Counted from the stretch's first letter, positions 45,227-54,620 are shown. The stretch: DNA of 64,000 bases from Variovorax sp. E3 (GCF_016082275.1 NZ_MOWM01000013.1:17218-81217); one strand, 5' to 3'. Notes: generated by a model from the sequence alone, not told the origin. Program-made: numbers and translations.

Positions 45227-46239
45227 TCAGTCCTTCAGCGGCAGCTTCACGGCCTGCGCGTTCTCGCGCACGTAGTCGCGCAGGATGGCGTCGAAGCTGG
45301 CGTCGGCCTTCAGGCCCAGCGCCTCGGCACGCGCGGCGTGGATGCGGCTGGGCCAGCTGGTGACGATCTTCGCAACGGCGGCGTCGGGCGTCCAGTCGAT
45401 CAGGTCCGTCGCTTCCTTGCCCGCGATGCGTTCCAGCGCCTGCGCCATCTCGCGCACGGTGGTCGTCAATGCCGGCAGGTTGATGGCGGTGCGGGCGCCC
45501 CATTCGGCGGCGCTGGCGGTGGCTGCGCGCACGATGCCGGCGACGGTGTTGCCGGGCGACGCCAGTGCCACCGGCGTGTCGGGCGACACGGGGCAGCGCG
45601 CGCGCTCGCCGGCCAGCGGCTCGCGCAGCATGCCGCTCAGGAAGCTGGAGGCCGCGCCGTTGGGCCGGCCGGGGCGCACCGACACGGTCATGAGCCGCAC
45701 GTTGCGGCCCTGCACGAAGCCCTTGCGCGTGAAGTCGGCCACCAGCTGCTCGCCGATGAATTTCTGGATGCCGTAGCTGTTCTGCGGCGTGGGCAGCGTG
45801 GTGTCTTCGATCACGGCGGGCAGGCGTTGCTCGGGCGAATCGCCGAACACAGCGACCGAGCTGGAGAACACGAACACCGGCGCGTGGCCCGCGCGGCGGC
45901 AGGCGTCGAGCAGCACGCGCGTGGTATCGAGGTTGCTGCGCATGCCGAGGTCGAAGTCGGCCTCGCATTCGCCGCTCACGGCCGCGGCAAGATGGAACAC
46001 GGCGTCGGTGTCGGCCAGCGGCAGCGTGCCGTTGCCGGCTTGCTCGTAGAGGTCGCCCTGCACGAACCGCACGCGCGCGTCGCTTGCCAGGTCGGCCGGC
46101 GGCGGCACGCGGTCGGCCAGGGTGATGCGCGACACGGGTTGCGCGGCGCCGCCGGCCAGCGCGAGCGGGCCGCCCGCGAGCAACGTGCGTGCGAGGCGGG
46201 CGCGAGGAAGCCGCAGCCGCCAGTGATGAGGATGTTCAT
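45227..46239 (-). CDS. denD: D-erythronate dehydrogenase (NAD-dependent epimerase fold; one-base frameshift)
   Basis: An extended short-chain dehydrogenase of about 337 residues after repair. The N-terminus MNILITGGCGFLG (NAD-binding GGxGFLG) is in one frame; near 46203 one base must be added to continue ARTLLAGGPLALAGG. Further motifs are DAVFHLAAAVSGE, VFVFSSSVAVFGD (catalytic Ser) and PQNSYGIQKFIGEQ (Tyr and Lys of YxxxK). In characterised pathways DenD oxidises D-erythronate to 2-oxo-tetronate, which feeds OtnI. Assignment rests on the fold and on the otn neighbours. A start within the first 20 codons of the second frame would delete the NAD motif, so the repaired ATG at 46237-46239 is preferred. 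Confidence 0.9.
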
Positions 46240-46265
46240 GGTGGTCTTGTCCCGGTGTTGTTCGT

Positions 46266-47165
46266 TCAGAGGGCAGGCAGAAAGCGCAGCAGCGCGTCGG
46301 CCACGGCGGCGGGCGCTTCGCGCTGCGGGAAATGGCCCACGCCGTCGAGCAGTTCGCGGCGGTAGGGCCCGCTGAAGAAACGCTCCTTGCCGGCCGACGT
46401 GTCGGGATGATTGCACGTGTCGGCCGCGCCGTGCAGCACCAGCGTGGGCACGGCCAGCACGGGCGCGGGGTCGAGCGCGGCGTCGTCGGCCGCGTACCGC
46501 GGGTCGCCGGGCACGAAGCCCCAGCGGTGGCGGTACGAATGCAGCACCACGTCGGGCCAGTCGGCGTTGTCGAAGGCGGCGGCGGTGGCGTCGAACTCGG
46601 CGCCCTCGTACCAGCCGGCCGGCGCCCAGGTGTCCCACATCATCCGCGTGAAGGCGATGCGGTCTTCGCGCACGGTGCGCTCGCCGCGCGGCGTGGCCAT
46701 GTACCAGTGGTACCAGTAGTTGCGCGCCTGCGCGAGCGGCACCGGCTGGTCGGGCGCGTTGGTGCCGTAGCCAACCGACATCAGCGTGAGCGCGCTGGCC
46801 ACGCCGGGCCGCAGGCCGCAGGCGTTGGCCACGGCGCGGGCGCCCCAGTCGTGGCCGACCAGCGCGGGCTGCTTCAGGCCGAGCGCGTCGATGAAGTCAA
46901 GCAGGTCGCGGCCCAGCGCCGAGAGCTGGCCGCTGCGCGGCGTGTCGGCGTGCAGGAAGCGGGTGGGCGAGAAGCCGCGCAGGGCGGGCAGCAGCACGCG
47001 CCAGCCGGCCGCGGCAAGCCGCTCGGCCACGCCGTGCCAGCTGCGCGGGCTGTCGGGCCAACCATGCACGAGCACCGCGGTGGCGGCGCCGGCGGGGTTC
47101 CATTCTTCGTAGCCGATGCGCAGCAGCGGCGTGTCGACGTGGTGGCGTTGGGTCTGTGCGTTCAC
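46266..47165 (-). CDS. Alpha/beta hydrolase, epoxide-hydrolase-like (Asp nucleophile)
   Basis: A 299-residue alpha/beta hydrolase. The oxyanion segment is VLVHGWPDSPRSWHG (HGWP). The nucleophile elbow is LVGHDWGARAVAN, with Asp in place of Ser, and the late His is in DGVGHFPQREAP. HGxP plus an Asp nucleophile is the signature of epoxide hydrolases and haloalkane dehalogenases; the cap contains Tyr-rich ARNYWYHWYM, compatible with epoxide opening. The GTG start overlaps the ltnD stop by 4 bp, so it is translated as part of the tetronate operon. Possible roles are opening an epoxide or related ring on the way to erythronate/threonate; I know of no described tetronate pathway with such a step. 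Confidence 0.88.
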   Translation of the reverse strand: MNAQTQRHHVDTPLLRIGYEEWNPAGAATAVLVHGWPDSPRSWHGVAERLAAAGWRVLLPALRGFSPTRFLHADTPRSGQLSALGRDLLDFIDALGLKQPALVGHDWGARAVANACGLRPGVASALTLMSVGYGTNAPDQPVPLAQARNYWYHWYMATPRGERTVREDRIAFTRMMWDTWAPAGWYEGAEFDATAAAFDNADWPDVVLHSYRHRWGFVPGDPRYAADDAALDPAPVLAVPTLVLHGAADTCNHPDTSAGKERFFSGPYRRELLDGVGHFPQREAPAAVADALLRFLPAL

Positions 47166-48097
47166 TTGGTTTGCTCCTTGGGGGCGGGCACTTCGATGCC
47201 GGGGAAAATCTTGATGACGGCGCTGTCGTCCTCGCGCGCGTAGCCCGCGGTCGAGGCCTGCATGAACATCTGGTGCGCGGTCGACGACAGCGGCAGCGGG
47301 AATTTGCTGGCCCGCGCCACGTCGAGCACCAGCCCCAGGTCCTTCACGAAGATGTCGACGGCCGACAGCGGCGTGTAGTCGCCCGCCAGCACGTGGGCCA
47401 TGCGGTTCTCGAACATCCAGCTGTTGCCCGCGCTGTGCGTGATGACCTCGTAGAGCGCGGCCGGGTCCACGCCCTCGCGCAGGCCCAGCGCCATGGCCTC
47501 GGCCGCCACGGCGATGTGCACGCCCGCCAGCAGCTGGTTGATGACCTTCACCTTGCTGCCCGCGCCCGCGCTGTCGCCCAGGCGGTAGACCTTGGCGGCC
47601 ATGGCGTCGAGCACCGCGCCGGCCTTGTCGTAGGCGGCGGGGGTGCCGGCGGTCATCATGGTCATCTGGCCGCTCGCGGCCTTGGCGGCGCCACCGGAGA
47701 TGGGCGCGTCGAGGTACAGCAGGCCGAGCTTGGCGAGCCGCGCCTCGAGCGCCACCGACCAGTTGGGGTCGACCGTGGAGCACATCACGAACAGGCTGCC
47801 GGGCTTCATCGACGCGGCGCAGCCCGGCGTGGTGCCGTCGCCGAACAGCACCGCCTCGGTCTGCTGCGCGTTGACGACCACCGACACCACGATGTCGCAT
47901 TGCGCGCCGAGCGCGACCAGCGTGTCGCAGGCGGTGCCGCCGTCGCGCGCGAAGGCTTCGGCCACGTCGCGGCGCACGTCGAACACATGCGGCGCGTGGC
48001 CCGCGCGGCGCAGCGATTGCGCCATGCCGGCGCCCATGGCGCCGAGGCCGACAAGGCCCACGCGACCGGCGGCAGGAGAGTTGGAAGAAGAGGTCAT
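47162..48097 (-). CDS. ltnD: L-threonate dehydrogenase (beta-hydroxyacid dehydrogenase family)
   Basis: A dehydrogenase of 311 residues in the 3-hydroxyisobutyrate dehydrogenase family. The NAD-binding loop is VGLVGLGAMGAGMAQSLRRA, the substrate-binding loop is LDAPISGGAAKAASGQMTMM, and the catalytic Lys lies in GSKVKVINQLLAGVH. In characterised pathways LtnD oxidises L-threonate to 2-oxo-tetronate. It is the first gene of the leftward operon and starts 165 bp downstream of the gntR stop. The intervening region carries a candidate operator at 48162-48182. Confidence 0.93.
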   Translation of the reverse strand: MTSSSNSPAAGRVGLVGLGAMGAGMAQSLRRAGHAPHVFDVRRDVAEAFARDGGTACDTLVALGAQCDIVVSVVVNAQQTEAVLFGDGTTPGCAASMKPGSLFVMCSTVDPNWSVALEARLAKLGLLYLDAPISGGAAKAASGQMTMMTAGTPAAYDKAGAVLDAMAAKVYRLGDSAGAGSKVKVINQLLAGVHIAVAAEAMALGLREGVDPAALYEVITHSAGNSWMFENRMAHVLAGDYTPLSAVDIFVKDLGLVLDVARASKFPLPLSSTAHQMFMQASTAGYAREDDSAVIKIFPGIEVPAPKEQTK

Positions 48098-48161
48098 GGG
48101 AATGGCTTTCGAAGATCAGCGGTCCACGGTGGAAGTCATGGGAAGGATTGGCCTCGCTCAA

Positions 48162-48182
48162 TTTGTCAGGTCATCATACAAA
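48162..48182. promoter_or_regulatory. Spaced palindrome in the ltnD promoter, candidate GntR/FCD operator
   Basis: TTTGT and ACAAA flank an 11-nt centre containing TCATCAT, in an AT-rich patch 65-85 bp upstream of the ltnD start. The TTGTATGATGAC half (minus strand) resembles FadR/FCD-type operators. The upstream gntR gene encodes the likely binder. Confidence 0.5.
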
Positions 48183-48262
48183 TTTGAGATTTGTTGGCCG
48201 ATCCGGGTAAACCCGTAAGAAACGCCCGCCGCAGCGACTTTCTGGTGTTTTTAGGTACCGGC

Positions 48263-49038
48263 TCAGCTGCCGGCCGGCCAGCCTTCGACCAGGGGCCGCG
48301 CGAGTTGCGCGCCCTCCTGCTGCCAGAACGCGGGGTCGGCCTGCTCGATGCGGCGGATCGCGTTGTCCATGTGGCTCTTGGCCGCTTCGCGTGCCCGCAC
48401 CGCGTCGCCGGCCTCGATGGCCTCGACGATCAGCGCATGCTCTTGCGCCACCTGGCGCGCGAAGTCGGCGCGGCGCGCCTCGTTGGCGCGCGTGACGCGG
48501 GTCGCGCCGTGCAGGAACTGCCGCAGGTACTGCAGCGTGCCGATCAGGAAGGGGTTGCGCGCGGCCTCGGCAATGGCGCGGTGAAAGCGCACGTCTTCGT
48601 CGCGCCGTTGCCGCCCGCCTCGACCGCCGCATGCAAGGCGCCGATGGCCTCGCGGATGCGCTGCACGTCGTCCGGCGTGCGGCGCTCGGCGGCCAGCGCG
48701 GCCACCTCGGCCTCGAGTGCGCGACGCAGCTCGACCATCTGGATCACGGCCTCGCGCGAGGCCACGTGCGGCATCTCGAAGCGCAGCGGCTCGACGCCGG
48801 CGGCGCGCACGTACACGCCGCTGCCCTGGCGCGAATCGACCAGCCCCAGCGACTTGAGCCGCGACACGGCCTCGCGAACCACGGTGCGGCTCACGCCGAA
48901 CTGCTCGGCCAACGCGGTCTCGGTCGGCAGGCGATCGCCTTCGGAAAGCCGCCCGCTGCGCACCTCGGCCGCGAGCGCATCGGCCACCTGGTCGGCCAGG
49001 CGGACGGTGGGGGCGAGGGACTGGAAGCGGGCGGTCAT
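48263..49038 (-). CDS. GntR-family regulator, FadR/FCD subfamily (one-base frameshift)
   Basis: A regulator of 258 residues after repair. The N-terminal winged helix is RLADQVADALAAEVRSGRLS, then LPTETALAEQFGVSRTVVRE and VSRLKSLGLVDSRQGSGVYV. The C-terminal FCD domain carries ELRRALEAEVAALAAERR and, after the frame break near 48604, DEDVRFHRAIAEAARNPFLI, where Asp and His are metal ligands of FCD domains. It ends PLVEGWPAGS. It lies directly upstream of ltnD on the same strand and most likely represses the tetronate operon until a pathway acid binds. Confidence 0.9.
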
Positions 49039-49098
49039 GGGCGCGAAGGAGGTGGGGCCTGCGACTCTAACGCAGGCCCTGCGCCACCATGCCGCCGC

Positions 49099-51759
49099 TC
49101 AGGTCAGCGCATGGCGCGCAGCATTGGCGATGCTCTGCGCATCCACGCCGAAGAACCCGCGCAGCGCCGCGCGCGTGTCGCTGCGCCCGAAGCCGTCGGT
49201 GCCCAGCGTGAGGTAGCGGCGGCCTTCGGGCAGGAAGGCGCGCACGCTCTCGGGCACGGCGCGCACGTAGTCGGTGGCGGCAACGATCGGGGCCTTGCCG
49301 CCCTTGCCCAGTTGCCGCGCGATGAACGGCGCATCGGCCTGCACGCCGGCCAGCGCCTGCTGCTCGCAGGCCACGCCGTCGCGCGCGAGCTCGCTCCAGC
49401 TCGTGACGCTGAACACCTCGGCCTCGATGCCTTCTTCGGCCAGCAGCTGCGCGGCCTTGACGACCTCGGTGAGGATCGCGCCCGAGCCCATCAGCGTGAC
49501 CTTCTTCTTCGCCTTGCCGGAAGCTGGCGAGTACACGCCGAAGCGATAGCACCCGCGCAGGATGTCGCCTTCCGCGCCCTCGGGCACGTCGGGCTGCGCG
49601 TAGTTCTCGTTCATGAGCGTGACGTAATAGAACACGTCCTTCTGCTCGACCATCATTTCGCGGATGCCCGCGTCGACGATCACCGCCATCTCGCCCGCAT
49701 AGGCCGGGTCGTAGGCCTTGCAGTTGGGAATGGTCGCGGCCACCAGGTGGCTGCTGCCGTCCTGATGCTGCAGGCCTTCGCCGCCGAGCGTGGTGCGCCC
49801 CGACGTGGCGCCCAGCAGGAAGCCGCGCGCACGCTGGTCGGCGGCGGCCCAGATGGCGTCGCCCACGCGCTGGAAGCCGAACATCGAGTAGTAGATGTAG
49901 AACGGCAGCATCGCCAGGCCGTGCACGCTGTAGCTGGTGGCCGCGGCCGTCCAGCTCGCGATGGCGCCGGCCTCGCTGATGCCCTCTTCGAGGATCTGCC
50001 CGTCGGTGGCTTCGCGATAACTCAGCACCGAGCCGATGTCCTCGGGCGCATAGCGCTGGCCCACGCTCGAATAGATGCCGACCTGCTTGAACAGGTTGGC
50101 CATGCCGAAGGTGCGCGCCTCGTCGGCCACGATGGGCACGATGCGCGGGCCCAGGGCCGGGTCTTTCAGCAGGTTGCCCAGCATGCGCACGAAGGCCATG
50201 GTGGTGCTCATTTCCTTGCCGGCGGCCGCTGTCGCGAACTGCGCGTAGCTCGCGAGTTCGGGCTTGGGCACGACGTCGCAGGCGGTCTCGCGCCGGGGCA
50301 TGGCGCCGCCGAGCGCTTCGCGGTGCTGGCGCAGGTAGCGCATCTCGGCGCTGTCTTCGGCGGGGCGGTAGAAGTCCATCGCGGTGGCCTGCGCGTCGGT
50401 CAGCGGCAGGTTGAAGCGGTCGCGGAATTCGATCAGGTCCACGTCGCCCATCTTCTTGTGCGAGTGCGTGGTCATCTTGCCCTGCGCGGCGCTGCCCATG
50501 CCGTAGCCCTTCTTGGTGTGGGCAAGGATCACGGTGGGCTGGCCCTTGTGGGCGGCGGCCGCGGCATAGGCCGCGTGGATCTTCACGAGGTCGTGGCCGC
50601 CGCGCTTCAAGCGGTCGATCTGCTCGTCGGTCATGCCTTCGGCCAGGCGCGCGAGTTCGGGGTTCTGGCCGAAGAAGTTGTCGCGGTTGAAGCGGCCGTC
50701 CTTCGCGGCGAAGGTCTGCATCTGGCCGTCGACGGTGTTGGCGAACACGCGGGCCAGGGCGCCGCTCACGTCCTGCGCGAACAGCCCGTCCCAGTCGCTG
50801 CCCCACACGAGCTTGACGACGTTCCAGCCCGCGCCGGCAAAGAGCTTTTCGAGCTCGTCGATGATGCGGCCGTTGCCGCGCACCGGGCCGTCCAGGCGCT
50901 GCAGGTTGCAGTTGACCACCCACACGAGGTTGTCGAGTTTTTCGCGCGCGGCCAGCGTCAGGGCGCTCATCGATTCGGGCTCGTCCATTTCGCCGTCGCC
51001 GAACACGCCCCACACCTTGCGGCCTTCGCAGTTGAGCAGGTTGCGGTGCGTGAGGTAGCGCATGAAGCGCGCGTGGTAGATCGAGCTGATGGGGCCGATG
51101 CCCATCGAGCCGGTGGGGAACTGCCAGAAGTCCGGCATCAGGTACGGGTGCGGATAGCTGCACAGGCCGCGCGCGCCGCTGCCGTCGCCATTGACGAAGG
51201 CGGGCGCGGTGAGTTCCTGGCGGTAGTGCGTGAGGTCTTCTTCGCTCAGGCGGCCCTCGAGGTACGCGCGCGCATAGACGCCCGGCGCGCTGTGCGGCTG
51301 GAAGAACACCAGGTCGCCGCGATGCGCCGCGCTGCGGGCGTGGAAGAAATGGTTGAAGCCGGTCTCGAACAGGTCGGCCGCACTGGCGTAGCTGGCGATG
51401 TGGCCGCCGAGTTCGCCATACGCCTGGTTGGCCTTGGCCACCATTGCGAGCGCGTTCCAGCGCATCAACGAGGCGAGCTTTTCTTCGATGGCCAGGTCGC
51501 CCGGGAACGGCGGCTGGTCGGCCGCGGCGATGGTGTTGACGTACGGCGTCGCGAGTTCAGGCTGCCAGCCGATGCGCTGCTGGCGCGCCACGCGCGCCAG
51601 CTCGACCAGCATCTGCTTGGCGCGCTGCGGCCCCTGGGTTTGCGCCAGCGCCAGGAAGGCGTCGCGCCACTCGGCGGTCTCGAGGGGATCGGGGTCGTGC
51701 GAAAGCGGCGTGTCGAGCAGCAGTGCGCGCATCTGGTCGGCTGAAATCGGGGCGTTCAT
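49099..51759 (-). CDS. Homodimeric 2-oxo acid dehydrogenase E1 (AceE/MdeB-like)
   Basis: A thiamine-diphosphate-dependent E1 of 886 residues, the size of AceE. The cofactor motif is VFGDGEMDEPESMSALTLAA, closing NLVWVVNCNLQRLDGP, with SYPHPYLMPDFWQFPTGSMG before it. No E2 (aceF) or E3 (lpd) gene is adjacent, unlike the usual pdh operon. A divergent Lrp-type regulator 105 bp away gives the arrangement of P. putida mdeB/mdeR, where the E1 homologue acts on 2-oxobutyrate from methionine degradation, though mdeA is absent here. Pyruvate is the default substrate; 2-oxobutyrate or another 2-oxo acid is quite possible. The reading frame is intact. Confidence 0.9.
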   Translation of the reverse strand: MNAPISADQMRALLLDTPLSHDPDPLETAEWRDAFLALAQTQGPQRAKQMLVELARVARQQRIGWQPELATPYVNTIAAADQPPFPGDLAIEEKLASLMRWNALAMVAKANQAYGELGGHIASYASAADLFETGFNHFFHARSAAHRGDLVFFQPHSAPGVYARAYLEGRLSEEDLTHYRQELTAPAFVNGDGSGARGLCSYPHPYLMPDFWQFPTGSMGIGPISSIYHARFMRYLTHRNLLNCEGRKVWGVFGDGEMDEPESMSALTLAAREKLDNLVWVVNCNLQRLDGPVRGNGRIIDELEKLFAGAGWNVVKLVWGSDWDGLFAQDVSGALARVFANTVDGQMQTFAAKDGRFNRDNFFGQNPELARLAEGMTDEQIDRLKRGGHDLVKIHAAYAAAAAHKGQPTVILAHTKKGYGMGSAAQGKMTTHSHKKMGDVDLIEFRDRFNLPLTDAQATAMDFYRPAEDSAEMRYLRQHREALGGAMPRRETACDVVPKPELASYAQFATAAAGKEMSTTMAFVRMLGNLLKDPALGPRIVPIVADEARTFGMANLFKQVGIYSSVGQRYAPEDIGSVLSYREATDGQILEEGISEAGAIASWTAAATSYSVHGLAMLPFYIYYSMFGFQRVGDAIWAAADQRARGFLLGATSGRTTLGGEGLQHQDGSSHLVAATIPNCKAYDPAYAGEMAVIVDAGIREMMVEQKDVFYYVTLMNENYAQPDVPEGAEGDILRGCYRFGVYSPASGKAKKKVTLMGSGAILTEVVKAAQLLAEEGIEAEVFSVTSWSELARDGVACEQQALAGVQADAPFIARQLGKGGKAPIVAATDYVRAVPESVRAFLPEGRRYLTLGTDGFGRSDTRAALRGFFGVDAQSIANAARHALT

Positions 51760-51864
51760 ATCGGCACTTTAGGCCGGCATGGGGAGAATTAGCTACCGGC
51801 ACAACCATGCCCCTGCGAGCGTCGCAGCATAAAATTTCGGCCGTTACCACTCACACGACATTTC

Positions 51865-52337
51865 ATGCAACTCGATGCCATCGACCTGCGCATTCTCGAC
51901 GAGCTGCAACGCGACGGCGCGCTGTCGAACGTCGAGCTGGCGCGCCGCGTGCACTTGTCGCCCTCGCCCTGCCTGGCCCGCGTGAAGGCGCTCGAAACGC
52001 ACGGCGTGATCGACCGTTACGTGGCGCTCGCGAACCCCAAGGCGCTGGGGCTGGGGCTCAATGTGTTCATCTCGATCAGCCTGAAGACGCAGAGCAAGCA
52101 GTCGCTGGCCGACTTCGAGCAGCGCATCGCCGAGCACGACGAGGTGATGGAGTGCTACCTGATGACCGGCGACCGCGACTACCTGATCCGCATCGCGGTG
52201 GCCGACATGGCGGCGCTGGAGAAATTCATCATGGAACAGCTGACGCCGATTCCGGGCATAGAGAAGATCCGCTCGAGCTTTGCGCTCAAGCAGGTGCGAT
52301 ACAAGACGGCGCTGCCGTTGCCGGCGGCGCGTCCTGA
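51865..52337 (+). CDS. Lrp/AsnC-family regulator (probable one-base frameshift at the end)
   Basis: A regulator of about 157 residues after repair. The helix-turn-helix is AIDLRILDELQRDGALSNVE, then LARRVHLSPSPCLARVKALE. The RAM domain includes MECYLMTGDRDYLIRIAVAD and LEKFIMEQLTPIPGIEKIRS. The open frame continues into antisense phoX sequence; one added base near 52325 gives the ending ALPLPAAAS with TGA at 52335-52337, the normal Lrp length. Divergent from the AceE/MdeB-like gene across 105 bp, it most likely activates it in response to an amino acid. A TAAAAT hexamer at 51830-51835 may be its -10 element. Confidence 0.9.
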
Positions 52338-52367
52338 ATCGTCGTCAGCCGACTCGACGCGAAAGGC

Positions 52368-54620
52368 TTACAGGCCGATCAGACCGCCGTCGTTCTTCGT
52401 GATGACCACGGTGGCCGAGCGCGGGCGCGTCTTGGGACCGTCCGGCCAGTTGCTCAGGTACTTTGTCGTGTCGCCGATGTCGGCCGGCTTGGTGTTTTCG
52501 CCCGGATGCTGGATGTTCACGAACAGCGCGCGGCCGTCGCCCGATTCGGCGATGCCGGTGATCTCGCAATCGACCGGGCCGACCAGGAAACGCCGCAGGC
52601 CGTCGGTGCCCGGAGCCTTGCCGACGAAGGTCCCTTGCTGTACGGTGGTGGCACCGTCGAAGTTGGTGATGGTCTTGGCCGCGCCGTCGCCGACCTTGCC
52701 CGGCAGTGCCGCGAGCAGCATGCAGTTGGTCACGTCGGTGTACTTGCCGTCGTCGGTCTCGATCCACAGCAGGCCCTGCGCGGCCTGGCTGAACCACATG
52801 CCGTCGGGGCTGGAGAAGTCGTTGTCGGCGCCGAGGGCGGACACGTTCACGTCGGCCGATGCGGTCGAACGCGCGCCGAACAGGTACACGTCCCACTTGA
52901 AGGTCACGGCCGCCGGGTCGCCGCCGGTGTCGGCGAAGCGGACGATGTGGCCGTTCGGGTTGCCGCGCTGTGCGGTCGCGCCCTTGGGGTCGTTGTAGAA
53001 ACGCGGGTTGGCGGCGTCGGTGCCATTGGCGCCATTGATCGTGCGGGCTGCGTTGTTGGTCAGGGTGAGGTAGACCTCGCCGTTCTTCGGGTTCACGGCC
53101 GTCCATTCGGGGCGGTCCATCTTGGTGGCACCCGCCGAGTCGGCGGCAAGGCGCACGTTGACCAGGACGTCGGCGGCGTCGGCGAACGCGTAGGTCGGGT
53201 TGGTGCCCGTGATGCCGTTGACACCCAGCGTGAGCTCGAGCCAGTCGCCGGTGCCGTCAGCCTTGAACTTGGCGACGTAGAGCTTGCCGTCGTCCATGTA
53301 CTTGTCGCCCGCTGCAATGCCGCCGCCGACGTCGGCCGCATCCCAGGCCTTGGTCGACACGAACTTGTAGAGGTACTCGTTCTGCGAGTCGTCGCCCATG
53401 TACCAGACCAGCGGCTTGCCGACCACGACCGGGCCCAGGCATGCGCCTTCGTGGCCGAAGCGGCCGAGGGCGGTGCGCTTCTTGGGCGTGCTGGTGGGGT
53501 TGAAGGGGTCGATCTCGACGACCCAGCCGTAGGTGTTGGAACCGTTGCGGTAGTCGTCGGTGGCCGTCCCGCCGAGGATGACTTCGGTGTTCCAGCGGCC
53601 GTACAGGTTGTCGGCGGTATCGGGTGTCACGGTGGCCCAGAGTTCGCGGCCGTTGCCGCTCACGCCGTAGCGGCTGAAGGCGGTGAGTTCCTTGGCGCTG
53701 CGGTTGGGGTTGTCGGACGCAGTGATGCGGCGGAAGTAGCCAGCCCAGTTCTCTTCGCAGGTCAGGTACGTGCCCCAAGGCGTGGTGCCATTGGCGCAGT
53801 TGTTCACCGTGCCGCGGGTCTTGCTGCCGTCGGTCGAGTACTTGGTCTTCAGGTAGTCGGTCTTGGCGGCCGGGCCCGAGAAGCTCATCTCGGTCAGCGT
53901 GTGCACGCGACGGTTGAAGGCCGAGTCCTGCTTGTAGCTCCAGGCGGCGCCCGACTTGTTGACCTCGATCACGCTCACGCCGTGCACGTAGAACTCGCGC
54001 AACACTTCGTCGGCGACGGTGCGCACCGCCGCGGCTCCGGAGCCGGTGATGCTCTGGCCGGTGGGGTGCAGGAACACGGACGTGATGGCTTCGTGGTTCA
54101 TCACGAGCAGGCCACGCGAGGCGTTGGCGGCGTCCCATTTGCCCGACGCGTTCACGCCGAAGAAGGTCATGCCGTCGTGATGGTCTCCCGCCCGGCGGTC
54201 GAAGGTGTTGGCGGCATCGCTGCCGTTGTTGGCATAAGGCGCGACGCCGGCGGCGATCGGGTCGCCCAGGCGATACAGCACGCTGGCGGTGTAACCCGTG
54301 GGCACGGTCACGACGTCGGCAAGGCTCTTGGCTACCGCATTGAAACCGAGCTTCATCGGCGCGGCGGGTGCCGGCGCGGGGGCGGGTGCGGGTGCCGGCG
54401 GCAGGATCGGGAAGGGCATTCCGTTGCCACCACCACCGCCGCCGCCACAGGCTTGCAGCAGGGCCGTGCCGGCGGTGCCGGCGCCCAGACCGAACAGGCG
54501 ACGGCGGCTCAGGCGCGCGGCGATCAGGTCGGTGAACGAGGGGTTCGACGTGGGGTTGGTGCCGATGTCGTCGAGGTCGACCGACGGATCGTCGGTGCGG
54601 GTGTTTGCGGTCATGCGCAA
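52368..54620 (-). CDS. phoX: PhoX-family alkaline phosphatase (DUF839)
   Basis: A secreted calcium/iron-dependent phosphatase of the PhoX type, 750 residues. The N-terminus carries a Tat-like motif (LSRRRLFGLGAGTAGTALLQ) followed by AC, a possible lipobox, then a run of eight Gly and an Ala-Pro repeat acting as a linker. Conserved blocks include LLVMNHEAITSVF, WGTYLTCEENWAGYFRR (Glu ligands), GRFGHEGACLGPV and DNDFSSPDGMWFS. PhoX enzymes release phosphate from organic esters in the periplasm during phosphate limitation. I see no clear Pho box upstream. It converges with the Lrp gene (30 bp gap). Confidence 0.92.
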   Translation of the reverse strand: MRMTANTRTDDPSVDLDDIGTNPTSNPSFTDLIAARLSRRRLFGLGAGTAGTALLQACGGGGGGGNGMPFPILPPAPAPAPAPAPAAPMKLGFNAVAKSLADVVTVPTGYTASVLYRLGDPIAAGVAPYANNGSDAANTFDRRAGDHHDGMTFFGVNASGKWDAANASRGLLVMNHEAITSVFLHPTGQSITGSGAAAVRTVADEVLREFYVHGVSVIEVNKSGAAWSYKQDSAFNRRVHTLTEMSFSGPAAKTDYLKTKYSTDGSKTRGTVNNCANGTTPWGTYLTCEENWAGYFRRITASDNPNRSAKELTAFSRYGVSGNGRELWATVTPDTADNLYGRWNTEVILGGTATDDYRNGSNTYGWVVEIDPFNPTSTPKKRTALGRFGHEGACLGPVVVGKPLVWYMGDDSQNEYLYKFVSTKAWDAADVGGGIAAGDKYMDDGKLYVAKFKADGTGDWLELTLGVNGITGTNPTYAFADAADVLVNVRLAADSAGATKMDRPEWTAVNPKNGEVYLTLTNNAARTINGANGTDAANPRFYNDPKGATAQRGNPNGHIVRFADTGGDPAAVTFKWDVYLFGARSTASADVNVSALGADNDFSSPDGMWFSQAAQGLLWIETDDGKYTDVTNCMLLAALPGKVGDGAAKTITNFDGATTVQQGTFVGKAPGTDGLRRFLVGPVDCEITGIAESGDGRALFVNIQHPGENTKPADIGDTTKYLSNWPDGPKTRPRSATVVITKNDGGLIGL

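Noticed and set aside
48631..51744. A 1,037-codon plus-strand frame antisense to gntR and the E1 gene
   Set aside because: Shadow of the E1 gene; composition is antisense-typical and no domain is visible.
51865..52998. Extended Lrp frame of 377 codons
   Set aside because: Everything beyond about residue 155 is antisense to phoX; a one-base repair gives a normal Lrp length.
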